A DNA stretch of 64,000 nt from Ammopiptanthus mongolicus (lineage: Eukaryota; Streptophyta; Magnoliopsida; Fabales; Fabaceae): contig CM077348.1 of NCBI GenBank assembly GCA_039655645.1, forward strand, positions 63,216,542 through 63,280,541, written 5' to 3'. Shown here piece after piece: positions 48,001 to 60,319 of the stretch; position 1 is the stretch's first letter, and each line of letters starts with the position of its first letter. The notes below the pieces were generated by a model. It was not told where the DNA came from. It did not search any database and was given only the letters and a program-made list of their open reading frames with translations. A program made the position numbers and the translations under genes.

Positions 48001-48987
48001 CAACACCACGCACTCTCCAGATCGTACACCCTTCGGAATATTTTCATTAGCTGGCGTCAATCCTGATTGCTTAGAGAAACAAAGAGTCTTATTTGAACAG
48101 TCCAGTATCACATGGTTAGCCGAAAGCCAATCCATGCCTAAAATAACATCGATCTGCTACATAGGCAGACAAACTAGGTCAACAATGAAATGTCTATTTT
48201 CTATTATAATAGGGCATTTCAAGCATACAAACAGGTTAGTCAATGAATCACCAGTAGGTGTGGAAACAGTAAGGTCATAAGGTAAAGGTGAAACTAGTAA
48301 TCCAAAATGATCCATGCACTCCATAGAAATAGACGAGTGAGTAGAACCCGAATCAAACAACATAGATAAGAGCTTACCCGAAACTAAACACTTACCTTGA
48401 ATCAGATCTGGGCATCGAGAGGATTCAACTCCCTTCACAGCAAACACTTTTCCCGTGCCTTGTGGTCTCGCCGTTTGTCCAGTCACACCAGACGGTCATC
48501 CATTCCCTTTTCTACAGTCCTTAACCATGTGCCCTGGCTTTCCACATGCATAGCAAGTTATGGTCCTCCCGGGGGCTTGACTTTTGCAATCTCGAGCCAT
48601 GTGTGGTCCCCCACACTTAAAACATCCCTGCAACCCCTGTGTTGCACTCGGTCCTTGACTTCCAGCCTCTCTAGCCCTCTGCGCTGGTCTCTGATATGGC
48701 CCGCGGCCACTCCGAAATCTTCCACCTCTTCCTCTTCGGTTACTACAGATAGGTCCTCCGCTCCTGGTTGCCACTTCTCTTCTCCTTTCGATGTTCTCAA
48801 TTGCCAAACACCGATCCAGCATGTCGGGAAATATAGAAATCCCTAAAGGTACTATAGCCTTCTGAATCTCATATTTCAGACCATCTTCAAACCTGCGGCA
48901 CATCCATTCCTCATCCGGATACCGTTGATAAAACTCTGAGAATTTAAGGAGTGCCTCAAACCTTGCTGCATATTCCCCGATTGTCAT
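45041..48987 (-). pseudogene. gag-pol: Element D gag-pol, 3' part, broken
   Basis: Reading on the minus strand: end of gag with CCHC-type knuckles CFKCGGPHMARDC and CYACGKPGHMVKDC (48496-48987), protease with LFDSGS (48157-48486), reverse transcriptase (about 47330-48000, FIDD), RNase H (about 46600-47050), integrase (about 45380-46450) and chromodomain-like end (45041-45277). Breaks seen: stop after the protease near 48157, frame change near 47650, stop near 47325, frame changes near 46134-46037 and 45802, stop near 45380. The first RNase H aspartate is Gly (VYCGAS for VYCDAS). The gag N-terminus lies at 59783-60319 on the far side of the B insertion. Same clade as element T but clearly divergent. 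Confidence 0.9.
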
Positions 48988-48992
48988 GTTAC
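48988..48992. repeat. Target-site duplication of the B element, left
   Basis: GTTAC before the LTR, repeated at 59778-59782. Confidence 0.95.
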
Positions 48993-50827
48993 TGTAACGC
49001 CCCGATTTTCACGTTTTCTAATTCTTCAGTACTTTAACGTATGTATTTTATTCGAGGTCTTAGGAATGGAAATAAAATATTCCGAGACGATAGTCATGCT
49101 CGACGATATCTTAGGAAGCTACGATTAAGTTTTGAGTCGAAAACTCAAATGGAGTCCGGTCTGCGTTTTTACACTGACAGTATGATTTTACTGCTCAGGA
49201 GACCTCAGATGGACCCGTGCACGAGACAGTAAGTCTTAGACTTCGGTTCTCTACTTTTTGGTTAAATTTCACAAAAAATTCACAAAAATCACTTCTGACC
49301 TCCGTTCGAGCGGAATCCTCAATCGGGTGACTAGCGAGCCACATATGGACTTACCGAGACTCGCCAACGGATAATCTTGATATCACATCATCCCAGGAAT
49401 CTTGGGAGAGTATTCCACAGTCTTCATGATGTTCGGAAATATCTGGACGCAAAATGACCAAAATGCCCCTAACTTTAATCTCTTACACTTTTACCATTTT
49501 ACCCTTTTGGCAAATGACCTTTTTGCCCTTGAGTGAGCTTTTAAGAGGCTGAACTCAGACCCTCCAGCCCTCATTTTCGCACAGCCCCTCTCCCTTTAGA
49601 ACTCCATAGTTGTTCTTGAGAGAAACTCCATTTTCTTCTTGAAAAAGCTTGATTACTTGTTAGAATCACTTGATTCCTTGAGCAATCTTCCTTCATTTTT
49701 AGGTAAGATCACTTCTATGATCTATTAGCTTCTTGAATCTCTCTTTATTTCAAGATCAAACTTCATTTTCATGAAAATCATTTCTTAGATCCAAAACTTT
49801 GAAAATCCATAGGAATTGGTAGAAAAATCCTTTTGATGTGAAACCAATTTCTTTGAACTCACTTCATCATTCTCTACCTAAACCCAAGAGCTTACGATTC
49901 AACTCTCATCATAGCCCAAAATCCCCAAATGGCCGAACCCTATGTGATGATGATGAATAGTGTTTTTCATCAATTTTTGATTTCTAACACTTGATTTCAT
50001 CCTTAGCTTTCCTATGCCTTTGAATCCATGAAATGGAAAACCAAAATCAATTCCTAGCTTTATTTTCTTTAGGGTGGCCGAAACCCTAAGGTAGAATTGT
50101 TGAGTTTTTTTTATTGTTGTTTAATGTTTGAATGTTTGGTTGTTTGTAGTTGGTGACGATTATCAGGAGATTCACATACCGATCAACAGGTATGGGGGGT
50201 GAACCTCATCACACCAAAATGGTGGTGGTGAAGATGGTTGTTTAGTTTATGTGTGGGTGAAACCCTTTGGTTTGGTTTCACCATTTAATTTGGTTCTCTT
50301 GGAGAACACTGTGTAATAAGTGTAGTTTATGCTTTAGTGTGCTCTAGCATATGTCTATGATGATGTTATTGGATGAAAATCATTTTCATATATGTTGAAA
50401 AACCTACCTTGATCACTAGATCAAGTATGGACTTTATGCTTGATTATGATGCAATAATATGTAATTGCTGTTTGTCATAATTTGATGCACATTGTGAGTT
50501 ATAACTTGTCTTGAGGGTGAAGCAATCTTCACATTTGTTCCTACTAGGCTTGTGGCCTTAGAAAGAAGAAACAACAGAACATATTTTGTTCTTGATCTAT
50601 CAAAGTCTTGAAGTAAAAAGTTTTGAAGTAAGAAAAGCATGATTTCATAACCTGTGTTTCAAAGAACTATGAAAAGTGATTTTGATCCAAAGATCAAATG
50701 AAGTTTTAACCTTTAAAGTGTGCCACCAAAGTGAAAAATGTCTTTTCTTAGCCATAGGTCTTTCAATCAAACTATGTGTTTCAAAAGAAGAATTAATGAA
50801 GGAGTTAAGGAAAAATTAAAACAGGGC

Positions 50828-51188
50828 ACTCGCCTGGCCAACCCTGTCTCGCCACGCGAGGCAGAGGGAAAAACAGGGCATTCGCCTGGCGGAATTATTC
50901 TCGCCACGCGAGACAAAAGGCTAAATAGACCAGTAAGAGTTATAGCTCTCTGCCTCGCGACGCGAGGAAATTATCGCCTCGCGATGCAGAAGGTCGGTAT
51001 GAAATATAGTTCTTGGACTCGCGACGCTAGAGAATCTTTGCCTCGCGATACAGAGGATCTGTATAAGGAGCAAATACAAATCTCAGCCTCGCGACGCGAA
51101 AGTTCTGTTCGTCCCGCGAGAAAGGAATTTCAAATGGGGTATCACTGCCTTAATTTATCTAAGCGAATGTACCCTCGCTAAGCAACTT
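50828..51188. repeat. CTCGC/GCGAG palindrome array, B 5' LTR
   Basis: Motifs include CTCGCCACGCGAG (twice), CTCGCGACGCGAG, ATTCGCCTGGCGGAAT, CTCGCGATGCAGA, CTCGCGACGCTAGAG and, at the end, a changed CTCGCTAAGC. The same position in the solo B LTR has TTCGCTAAGCGAA motifs. Confidence 0.85.
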
Positions 51189-51845
51189 TCACGTTTTAGA
51201 AAATGTTAGAAATGAAGTAAGTAGTTCAAATGTTGTTTCAAATCAAATGAGTTTTCAATTGTAAAAGTTGTTTGGTTTACAAAAGGAGTTTTCTAATTCA
51301 ATCGTAAAAGTTTTACACGTGAAAACCTAAGTTAAGTAATTAACTTAGAGTTGAAGACAAGGAATAATTAAGTATGGTATGTGGTGGAACAATTCCATGT
51401 GCTATACTATTGATGACTTAGTACATCAATGACTTCATAAGACTTAAGTGAATCAACACTTATTTCCTTAATTGAAAATCAAGGAGTAATATCTTAAAAA
51501 CGCTCAAAGACTTATCTAAGAGGATTCTCAATCCTTATTCATAATTTTTAGGACTTGAGACTTAATTCATAAGACATAAACACAAACACGAAACGTTTTG
51601 AGTTTTGAAATAGTAGTTAGATTACGGACCGGTGATTCGGATCCAGGTCAATCATTCAATTGTTTTAGTCTTGTGATAACCGGAATGAGAGAGAGATCCC
51701 AAGATTGTGCAGTTATGGGACTGTAAAGTGGAAGGAATCCTGAGTCTATGCAGGTATAGGACTGTATAGCTAAGGGAAGGCATATAAGAATTGATTGGTA
51801 CTACCCATACAAACAAGATTTATCTTCTTTTCGGGAGCCTAGAAC

Positions 51846-51915
51846 ATAAGAACTTTATAGTTAAGCGTGCTTGACTTAGAGTAATTATGGGATGGGTGAC
51901 CTTCTGGGAAGTTTC
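51846..51915 (+). promoter_or_regulatory. 5S-rRNA-like block with A box and C box in B 5' LTR
   Basis: CATAAGAACTTTATAGTTAAGC and what follows align with the middle of plant 5S rRNA: AGTTAAGCGTGCTTG (51859-51873), then GGATGGGTGACC (about 51890-51901), then CTGGGAAGT. In 5S genes these form the internal RNA polymerase III promoter. The upstream part (CCATAC near 51805) is only loosely similar to the 5S start, and the 5S 3' end is not kept, so this is not a working rRNA gene. Cassandra elements are known to carry 5S sequence in their LTRs. Confidence 0.8.
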
Positions 51916-53215
51916 CTAGAAAGCATGTGAGTGAGGACAAAACACGCTGAAAAGACTTGTGTTAGTTTGTGGGGACAGTCGGTGATTTTGAAAGCAGTCT
52001 GGATCATTCCAAAGGAATCACGAGATATTTATCTGATGGATAAATGTTTTATAAAACAAAGACGAGTGTAGTTTCTAAGGAAGAGAACCTTAGTGAACCT
52101 TGAGGTTTATCCAATGCATCATTGCTTTATCGCATCTGCTTTATGTAAGCATTGGAATTTCATGTGCATAGTTGAAAAGCCTTGAGCTTACACCTTGATG
52201 CGGGTGCGAATCTTACGGTGACGATCTTCAATGGTCTTTTTGGAGGTATCAGGGTTGGAAGGGCTGACATGTGACCAGTTTGGTGATTCTTCTGTGTCGT
52301 GACGAATCCGTGCAATACACTGATATCCTCTACTAGATGCCGTACTTTTCATGTTTGGTCGAGAGTGTTACCGTAAAGCCAGATACGTGCATGTTACAAA
52401 TGTTGTAGCATCTTGCTCATGGCTGGCAGAAACCGGAACATGTCCTCCCATTCACTCTCTCCGAATGTTTCATAAGCTCAATGGAGTAGGGGTCAGAATA
52501 GTACCCAGTGGCATTGGCATTGAGTCATGTACATTGCACTGCATTGCATGCCTGTTGATGTTTATATTTACTAATATACATAGCTGTTCTATTTAAGAAT
52601 GCATTATATTATACTGTTAACTGTGTAACATGATTTATCTTGAGATTTTTAGTATGCTGTTTAACTGTTTAACATGTTGGGTACGCTGTTACCTGGTGAG
52701 TCGTCCCGTTTTTATCACTGCCGTTTTGTTGTGTTGATGAACGAGAATCTCACCCATATATATATGTTTTCTGCTGGTACTTGCTGTTGCTGCTTGAACA
52801 GATGGACGCGATGATGATTCGGTTCAGCAGTCCCTTTGAGTTTGGAGGTGGACTCTTTTGCTATTTTAGTTTTGTTGTCGGCCAGACTATGTCAGTTTTT
52901 GTAGTACCTTTTGGGAGCTACGACTCCTAGTACTTATTTTATTTCTTCTGCCAATTATACATTAGTCTTATGTCTGTGTACAGTATTATTTTTATTTCTG
53001 TTTTCTGTTTTCTGTTTCTATATTTATAATACAATATGTTCTAGAAATGTATGGTGAACCTAAGTTCATTTATTAGTATTATTTATTACCTTTACTAATC
53101 CCAGCACAACTTTATGAAAAGAAAAAAAAAAAAACCATATTTTCCGCATAAATAAATATTTTCGGCCTTATAAACGTTCGGGAATGTGACACTCGGGAAA
53201 GGGTGTTGCATTATT

Positions 53216-53230
53216 TGGTATCAAAGCTGG
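53216..53230 (+). promoter_or_regulatory. Primer-binding site of the B element
   Basis: TGGTATCAAAGCTGG six bases after the LTR end; initiator Met tRNA type with one change. Confidence 0.88.
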
Positions 53231-53493
53231 CCGAGTCTTTTTGGGGTTTGTAGGTTATGGTCAGTCTTGTTTGTGTTGTGTTTTCTTTGATTGTTTTTCT
53301 GTGCTATTGTTTCTAAGAGAAAACAATGTTGGAAAGGATGATGACTTCGATCTATCCTTTTGTGTTGTTTGTTCTTTGTGTTGTGTTTCTGTAAGGAAGA
53401 CAACACCTGTTTGTTATTCTCCGCATTATTGTTTCTGAAGAGGAATGATATTGGGTAGGATAGTAATGCTTTTGCTTTCTTGTAAGTTGTCAC

Positions 53494-54230
53494 TTGCAGA
53501 GTTCTTCAGAACGAGTATTTTTCCGACGAGTGCCAGACAAGTTGAAAGACATGGAGTTTTTGCAGCTACGTCAAGGAGGAATGTCTGTCAAAGAATATGC
53601 CGATCATTTTGAGTCCCTGCTGAAGTCTTCGAGGTATTTCCATCTTCATCCCGATGAGGAGTGGAAGTGCACAAAGTTTGAAGAAGGTTTAAGGGACGAG
53701 ATTCGAGGAGCGGTGCTACCTCTTGAGGTCAAAGAGTTCTCAGTGTTGATAGGTGAATGCTTCCTAATCGAAGATCTGATGAAGACTCGTGAAGGAAGGC
53801 AACGTCACTCTGGACCGACTAGGTTCCATAAAGGCACCAATGGTCGTGATGATAGATCTCGATGGAAACCATATTCAAAACAGCAAGGTCAACAACAGCG
53901 TTCTGTAGGAGGAAGCAGTGGGAGTATTAGTCAATCTGGAAGCGCCCCAAAGAAGTGCTTGAAGTGTGGCAAGAACAATCATGTCACCAGAGGATGCTTG
54001 ATCAAGGGGATCATATGCTTCAAGTGTGGGAAGCCGGGGCATACTTCACGCGACTGTGTGCAATCAAAAGCTAGACATTCTATCAACGATGTGCAAGCAG
54101 CGAAGCCTAAGGCAATGAGTAGAGTTTATACTGGGGATGATGCTGAGACTTCTCAAAAGGAAGATTTGATTCACGGTCAGATCGTCGTGGAATGTAAAAC
54201 TTTATCTGTATCTTTCCTTACCCTTAGATT
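53494..54230 (+). pseudogene. B element gag, N-terminus missing
   Basis: The open frame begins inside gag (VPDKLKDMEFLQLRQGG) after an acceptor-like CACTTGCAG; the first in-frame ATG is that of MEFLQLRQ. It carries CLKCGKNNHVTRGC and CFKCGKPGHTSRDC, two intact CCHC knuckles. About 130 N-terminal residues of a normal gag are missing. The frame runs on to the protease border, where the DSGA catalytic loop is deleted. Gag packages the RNA; this copy is unlikely to work. Confidence 0.88.
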
Positions 54231-55242
54231 TAGTAATTGTTGCACTTCCTGCAAAGCCTGTTATAACTGCGAAAGTTTGTTTGAACTTTTCTATTTCTGT
54301 AGAAGATAGAACGTTTTTGACTGATTGAATCTGTTTGCCTCTTCCGCAAATGGATGTGATCATAAGGATGGATTGGTTATCTTGTAACCATATCCTATTA
54401 GACGGTGCAGACAAAACCTTAGTTTTCCCTGATTCTAATAATTTTGGATTTGGACTGCCAACCAAGAAAATGCTTCTTTGAGAGGAGGAGCTCAACGAAT
54501 ACATGTTACTAACGAGTTTCCGGAAGTCTTTCCTGAAGACGTACCAGGTTTACCGCCAGTTCTGGACATCTTAGAAACCTTGAAGGAACAGTTGGCAGAC
54601 TTATTAGGGAACACCTATGCTGTTGGTGAAAAAGAAAGATCGAACATCTCTCTTATATGTGGATTATCGTCAGTTGAACGACTTCACCATTAAGAACAAG
54701 TATTTTCTTCCGAGGATAAATGACTTTATGGATCAGTTGAGGAGACCGGCAGTTTTCTCTGAGATTGATTGCGATCGGGTTGTCACCAGATTCATATGAA
54801 GGCAGAAGATGTACCAAGAACAGCGTTTCGAACACGCTACGGGCACTACGAATATCTTGTAATGCCGTTCGGGGTGGCGAATACTCCTCTATATTCATAG
54901 ATTACATGAATAGGATCTTTCGTCCATACCTAGATAAGTTTGTCATTGTCTTCATAGACGACATACTCATCTATTCGCGAAACCAGGAAGTACACGCTGA
55001 ATATCTTAGTGTGATTCTTTAGGTTCTGAAGGAGAAACAGCTATATGCAAAGCTGTCCAAGTGTGAGTTTTGGCTCAACGAAGTAAAGTTTTTGGGGTCA
55101 CGTGATTTCAAAGGAAGGATAAAGCGTTTGAATGGACCAAAGCCTGTGACGAAAGTTTGCAAGGATTAGAGAGAAGGTTGACTACTTCACCTGTGTTAGT
55201 GCTGCCTGATCTCAAGGGAACATTTGTGTTCACACTTCTACA
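54231..55242 (+). pseudogene. B element pol, fragmentary
   Basis: Pieces in all frames: end of protease (MDVIIRMDWLSCNHILLDG near 54351), EFPEVFPEDVPGLPP, a deletion, VKKKDRTSLLYVDYRQLN, EDVPRTAFRTRYGHYEYLV, FVIVFIDDILIYSR (the FIDD active site is kept), KCEFWLNEV, and the start of RNase H (LTTSPVLVLPDLKG). RNase H catalytic residues and all of integrase are absent. The sequence then enters the shared non-coding tail at 55243. Confidence 0.85.
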
Positions 55243-55726
55243 TATTCCTCAGTGTATTAGACAATGGTCTGGACATTTTCGTATTATTTCACTGAACGTT
55301 TTGTTATGACTATTTCTTGAGTTATAACATAAACAACTTCTTAATACTCGAAGTTTCTTGATGAAACTTAGTCTAATCACTTTTACTTTTGGTGAAGGTG
55401 ATCCAGTCTGATTTTTGCCAGACTATTTATCTTTTGATTCCCAAATTTATTGGAAGGTTCTTATGAAAGAATGAACTTTATTAGAGTAATGGATGTAAAC
55501 ATGTATTAGCTATGCATTTTTACACTCACGAACCTACTGAAGAATCTTTTTGCATACCGGATATTCCTGCATCCATTCCAGATTGGTAAAATTCTTCTGT
55601 ACACTTTCTTCTCAGACCAAGACCAGGAAAAAAATTTCCTTTGTTGAAAAATTTCTTTCCTTAATCTTCAGCGACCGAATAGGTTTAGTTTTAAGTCATG
55701 AAATTTCGAGGACGAAATTCTTTAAA
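55243..55726 (+). other. Shared non-coding 3' tail in the B element, short form
   Basis: Starts ATTCCTCAGTGTATTAG, the same boundary as in A and C, but here after RNase H. It contains GATCCAGTCTGATTTTTGCC, MHFYTHEPTEESFCI (from 55512) and AATTTCGAGGACGAAATT near 55700. Confidence 0.75.
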
Positions 55727-55738
55727 GAGGGGTAGGAA
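55727..55738 (+). promoter_or_regulatory. Polypurine tract of the B element
   Basis: AGAGGGGTAGGAA (the first base is at 55726) directly before the 3' LTR. Confidence 0.75.
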
Positions 55739-57605
55739 TGTAACGCCCCGACTTTCACATTTTCTAATTCTTCAGTATTTTAACGTATGTATTTTATTCG
55801 AGCTCTTAGGAATGGAAATAAAATATTTCGAGACCATAGTCATGCTCGACGATATCGTAGGAAGCTACGATTAAGTTTTAAGTCGAAAACTCAAACGGAG
55901 TCTGATCTGCGTTTTTACACTGACAGAATGACTTTAAAGCAAAGGAGACCTAAGATGGACCCGTGAACGAGACATTAACTCTTAGAATTCGATTCTCTAC
56001 ATTTTGGTTAAATTTCACAAAAATTTTAGAAAAATCACTTCCTGACCTCCGTTCGAGCGGAATCCTCAATCGGGTGACGAGCGGAGCCACATATGGACTT
56101 ACTGAGACTCGCCAACGGATAATCTTGATATCACATCATCCCAGGACACTTGGGAGAGTATGCCAGAGTCGTCATGACGTTCGGAAATATCTGGATGCAA
56201 AATGACCAAAATGCCCCTAACCGTAGTCTTTTACACTTTTACCATTTTACCCTTTTGGCAAATGACCTTTTTGCCCTTGAGTGAGCTTTTAAGAGGCTGA
56301 ACTCAGACCCTCCAGCCTCATTTTCGCATAGCCCCTCTCCCTTTAGAGCTCCATAGTTGTTCTTGAGAGAAACTCCATTTTCTTCTTGAAAAAGCTTGAT
56401 TACTTGTTAGAATCACTTGATTCCTTGAGCAATCTTCCTTCATTTTTAGGAAAGATCACTTCTATGATCTCTTAGCTTCTTGAGTCTGTCTTTATTTCAA
56501 GATCAAACTTCATTTTCATGAAAATCATTTCTTAGATCCAAAACTTTGAAAATCCATAGGAATTGGTAGAAAAATCCTTTTGATGTGAAACCAATTTCTT
56601 TGAACTCACTTCATCATTCTCTACCTAAACCCAAGAGCTTATGATTCAACTCTCATCATAGCCAAAATCCCCTAATGGCCGAACCCTATGCGATGATGAT
56701 GAATAGTTGTTTTTCATAAATTTTTGATTTCTAACACTTGATTTCATCCTTAGCTTTCCTATGCCTTTGAATCCATGAAATGGAAAACCAAAATCAATTC
56801 CTAGCTTTATTTTCTTTAGGGTGGCCGAAACCCTTAGGTAAAATTGTTGAGTTTTGTTTAGATTATTGTTTAATGTTTGATTGTTTGGTTGTTTGTAATT
56901 GGTGACGATTATCAGGAGATTCACAAACCGATCAACCGACTTTGATCCGGGAATCTGCTCTTCAACAGGTATGGGGGGTGAACCTCATCACACCAAAATG
57001 GTGGTGGTGAAGATGGTTGTTTAGTTTATGTGTGGGTGAAACCCTTTGGTTTGGTTTCACCATTTAATTTGGTTCTCTTAGAGAACAATGTGTAATAAGT
57101 GTAGTTTATGCTTTAGTGTGCTCTAGCATATGTCTATGATGATGTGATTGGACGAAAATCATTTTCATATATGTTGAAAAACCTACCTTGATCACTAGAT
57201 CACGTATGGACTTTATGCTTAATTATGATGCAATAATATGTAATTGTTGTTTGCCATAATTAGATGCACATTGTGAGTTATAACTTGTCTTGAGGGTGAA
57301 ACAAATTTCACATTTGTTCCTACTAGGCTTGTGGCCTTAGTAAGAAGAAACATAAGAACATGTTTTGTTCTTGATCTATCAAAGTCTTGAAGTAAAAAGT
57401 TTTGAAGTAAGAAAAGCATGATTTCATAACCTATGTTTGAAAGAACTATAAAAAGTGATTTTGATCCAAAGATCGAATGAAGTTTTAACCTTTAAAGTGT
57501 GCCACCAAAGTGAAAAATGTCTTTTCTTTAGCCATAGGTCTTTCAACCAAACTATGTGCTTCAAAAGAAGAATTAATGAAGGAGTTAATGAAAAATGAAA
57601 ATAGG

Positions 57606-57955
57606 GCACTCGCCTGGCCAACCCTGTCTCGCGTGAAAAACAGGGCATTTGCCTGGCGGAACTATTCTCGCCACGCGAGACAAAAGGCTAAATAGAGCAG
57701 TAAGAGTTACAGCTCTCTGCCTCGCGACGCGAGAAAATTATTGCCTCGCGATGCAGAAGGTCGACATGAAATATAGTTCTTGGGCTCGTGACGCGAGACA
57801 ATATTTGCCTCGCGATACAGAGGATCTGTATAAGGAGCAAATACAACTCTCTGCCTCGCGACGCGAAACTTCTGTTCGTCCCGCAAGAAAGGAATTTCAA
57901 ATGGGGTATCACTGCCTTAATTAAGCTAAGCGAATGTACGCTCACTAAGCGACTT
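57606..57955. repeat. CTCGC/GCGAG palindrome array, B 3' LTR
   Basis: Same layout as 50828-51188: CTCGCCACGCGAG, CTCGCGACGCGAG, CTCGTGACGCGAG, CTCGCGACGCGAA, with one unit shortened near 57632. Confidence 0.85.
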
Positions 57956-58611
57956 TCACGTTTTAGAAAATGCTAGAAATGAAGTAAGTAGTTCAAATGT
58001 TGTTTCAAATCAAATGACTTTTCAATTTCAAAAGTTGTTGGGTTTACAAAAGGAGTTTTCTAACTCAATCGTAAAAGTTTTACACGTAAAAACCTAAGTT
58101 AAGTAATTAACTTAGAGTTGAAGACAAGGAATAATTAAGTATGGTATGTGGTGGAACAAGACCATGTGCTATACTATTGATGACTTAGTACATCAATGAC
58201 TTCATAAGACTTAAGTGAATCAACACTTATTTCCTTAATTGAAAATCAAGGAGTAATATCTTAGAAACGCTCAAAGACTTATCTAAGAGGATTCTCAATC
58301 CTTATTCATAATGTTTAGGACTTGAGACTTAATTCATAAGACATAAACACAAACATGAAACGTTTTGGGTTTTGAAACAGTAGTTCGATGACGGACCGGT
58401 GATTCGGATCCAGGTCAATCGTTCAATTGTTTCAGTCTTGTGATAACCGGAATGAGAGAGAGATCCTAAGATTGTGCAGTTATGGGACTGTACAGTGGAA
58501 GGAATCCTGAGGCTATGCAGGTATGGGACTGTATAGCTAAGGGAAGGCATATAAGAATTGATTGGTACTACCCATACCAACAAGATTTATCTTCTTTTTG
58601 GGAGCCTAGAA

Positions 58612-58682
58612 CATAAGAACTTTATAGTTAAGCGTGCTTGACTTAGAGTAATTATGGGATGGGTGACCTTCTGGGAAGTTTC
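58612..58682 (+). promoter_or_regulatory. 5S-rRNA-like block in B 3' LTR
   Basis: AGTTAAGCGTGCTTG (58626-58640) and GATGGGTGACC (58658-58668) with the same spacing as in the 5' LTR and in 5S rRNA, then CTGGGAAGTT. A stretch following it (GTGAGTGAGGACAAAACACGC) is also shared by both LTRs. Confidence 0.8.
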
Positions 58683-59777
58683 CTAGAAAGCGTGTGAGTG
58701 AGGACAAAACACGCTGAAAAGACTTGTGTTGGTTTGTGGGGACAGTCGGCGATTCTGAAAGCAGTCTGGATCATTCCAAAGGAATCACGAGATATTTATC
58801 CAATGGATAAATGTTTTATAAAACAACGACGTGTGTAGTTTCTAAGGAAAAGAACCTTAGTGAACCTTGAGGTTTATCTAATGGATAGACATTGCTTTAT
58901 CACATCTGCTTTGTGTAAGCATTGGCATTTCATGTGCATAGTTGTAAGGCCTTGAGCTTACACCTTGATGCGAGTGCGAATCTTACGGTGACGATCTTCA
59001 ATGGTCTTTTTGGAGGTATCAGGGTTGGAAGGGCTGACATGTGACCAGTTGGTGATTCTTCTGTGTCGTGGCGAATCCGTGCAATACACTGATATCCTCT
59101 ACTAGATGTCGTACTTTTCATGTTTGGTCGAGAGTGTTACCGTAAAGCCAGATACGTGCATGTTACTAATGTTGTAGCATCTTGCTCATGGTTGGCAGAA
59201 ACCGGAACATGTCCTCCCATTCACTCTCTCCGAATGTTTCATTAGCTCCATGGAGTAGGGGTCAGAGTAGTACCCAGTGGCATTGGCATTAAGTCATGTA
59301 CATTGCACTGCATTTCATTCCTGTTGATGTTTACATTTACTGTTATACATCGTTGTTCTGTTTAAGAATGCATTATATTATACTGTTAACTGTTTAACAT
59401 GATTTATCTTGAGAGTTTTAGTTTGCTATTTAACTGTTTAACATGTTGGGTACGTTGTTACATGGTGAGTCGTCCCGTTTTTATCACTGCCGTTTTGTTG
59501 TGTTGATGAACGGGAATCTCACCCATATCTGTATGTTTTCTGCTGGTATGTGTACATTATTATTTTTATTTCTGTTTTCTGTTTTCTATTTCTGTATTTA
59601 TAATACAGTAAGTTCTAGAAATGCATGGTGAACCTAAGTTCATTTATTAGTATTATTTATAATCCCATTACATCTTTATGAACAAAAAAAAAAAAAGAAA
59701 ACCGTATTTTCCGCATAAATAAATATTTTCGGCCTTATAAACGTTTGGGAATGTGACACTCGGGAAAGGGTGTTGCA

Positions 59778-59782
59778 GTTAC
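59778..59782. repeat. Target-site duplication of the B element, right
   Basis: GTTAC, matching 48988-48992. Confidence 0.95.
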
Positions 59783-60319
59783 GTTGCTTCAAACTTTGGA
59801 ACTCCTTGTCCTTTTCCCTCCTGGTCATCCGAGGAAAATACCTCTCTAGGAAACATTCTCGGAACATCCCCCAAGTTACGGCTCTTCCTTCAGCTTCGAA
59901 TAGCCTCTGATTCCCTTTCCACCACATCTCCACTCCTCCCACCAACATGAAAGAAGCATAGGAAACCTTCTGAGCTTCGTCACAGTGTGTTGCTGTGAAG
60001 ATCTTTTCCTACTCTTGAATCTACAACTTTGCCCCTTCGGGATTATAGTCCCTGTTGAACTGAGGAGGTTGTCGCCTCATGAAGGCATCCAAACCAGAAT
60101 CTTCAGGTCTAATATTCTGCTGTAGCTATTGATTCTCACGGGTCAATTGAATAAGTTGAGCATTCTGTTGCGTTTGCTGTAGCATGCAGCAGTCATATCC
60201 CTCATAGTCCTAAGGGTTTCCAGCGACTCAGTAGCTTTATTCCTAGTATGTGAAGCTTTAGCCTCCTGACCTCCATTGGGTCTGGTTCTACCTCTGCCTC
60301 TACCTCTTCCTCGAGCCAT
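59783..60319 (-). pseudogene. Element D gag, N-terminal part
   Basis: ATG at 60317-60319 opens MARGRGRGRGRTRPNG, an Arg-Gly-rich RNA-binding start like that of the A gag. The capsid part includes EMWWKGNQRLFEAEG and FLERYFPRMTRREKDKEF near 59783-59950, with frame breaks between the two. The frame continues without change at 48987 on the other side of the B element, so that insertion fell into a readable part of gag. Confidence 0.85.

Larger units (their letters stand above)
48993..53210 (+). mobile_element. B element, 5' LTR
   Basis: 4218 bases, TGTAACGCCCCGATTTTCACG to GGGAAAGGGTGTTGCA. Partner at 55739-59777. It carries a palindrome array (50828-51188) and a 5S-rRNA-like block (51846-51915). 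A donor-like AGGTAAGATC lies near 49700. Frames inside are not supported as genes. Confidence 0.95.
55739..59777 (+). mobile_element. B element, 3' LTR
   Basis: 4039 bases. It pairs with 48993-53210 but lacks about 195 bases (52780-52974 of the partner) between CTGCTGGTA and TGTGTAC, and lacks about 20 bases in the palindrome array near 57632. It keeps the 5S-like block (58612-58682). Palindrome array at 57606-57955. Confidence 0.95.

Noticed and set aside
51846..51915. A functional 5S rRNA gene
   Set aside because: Only the middle with A and C boxes is clear; the 5' and 3' ends of 5S are not kept, and several bases differ.
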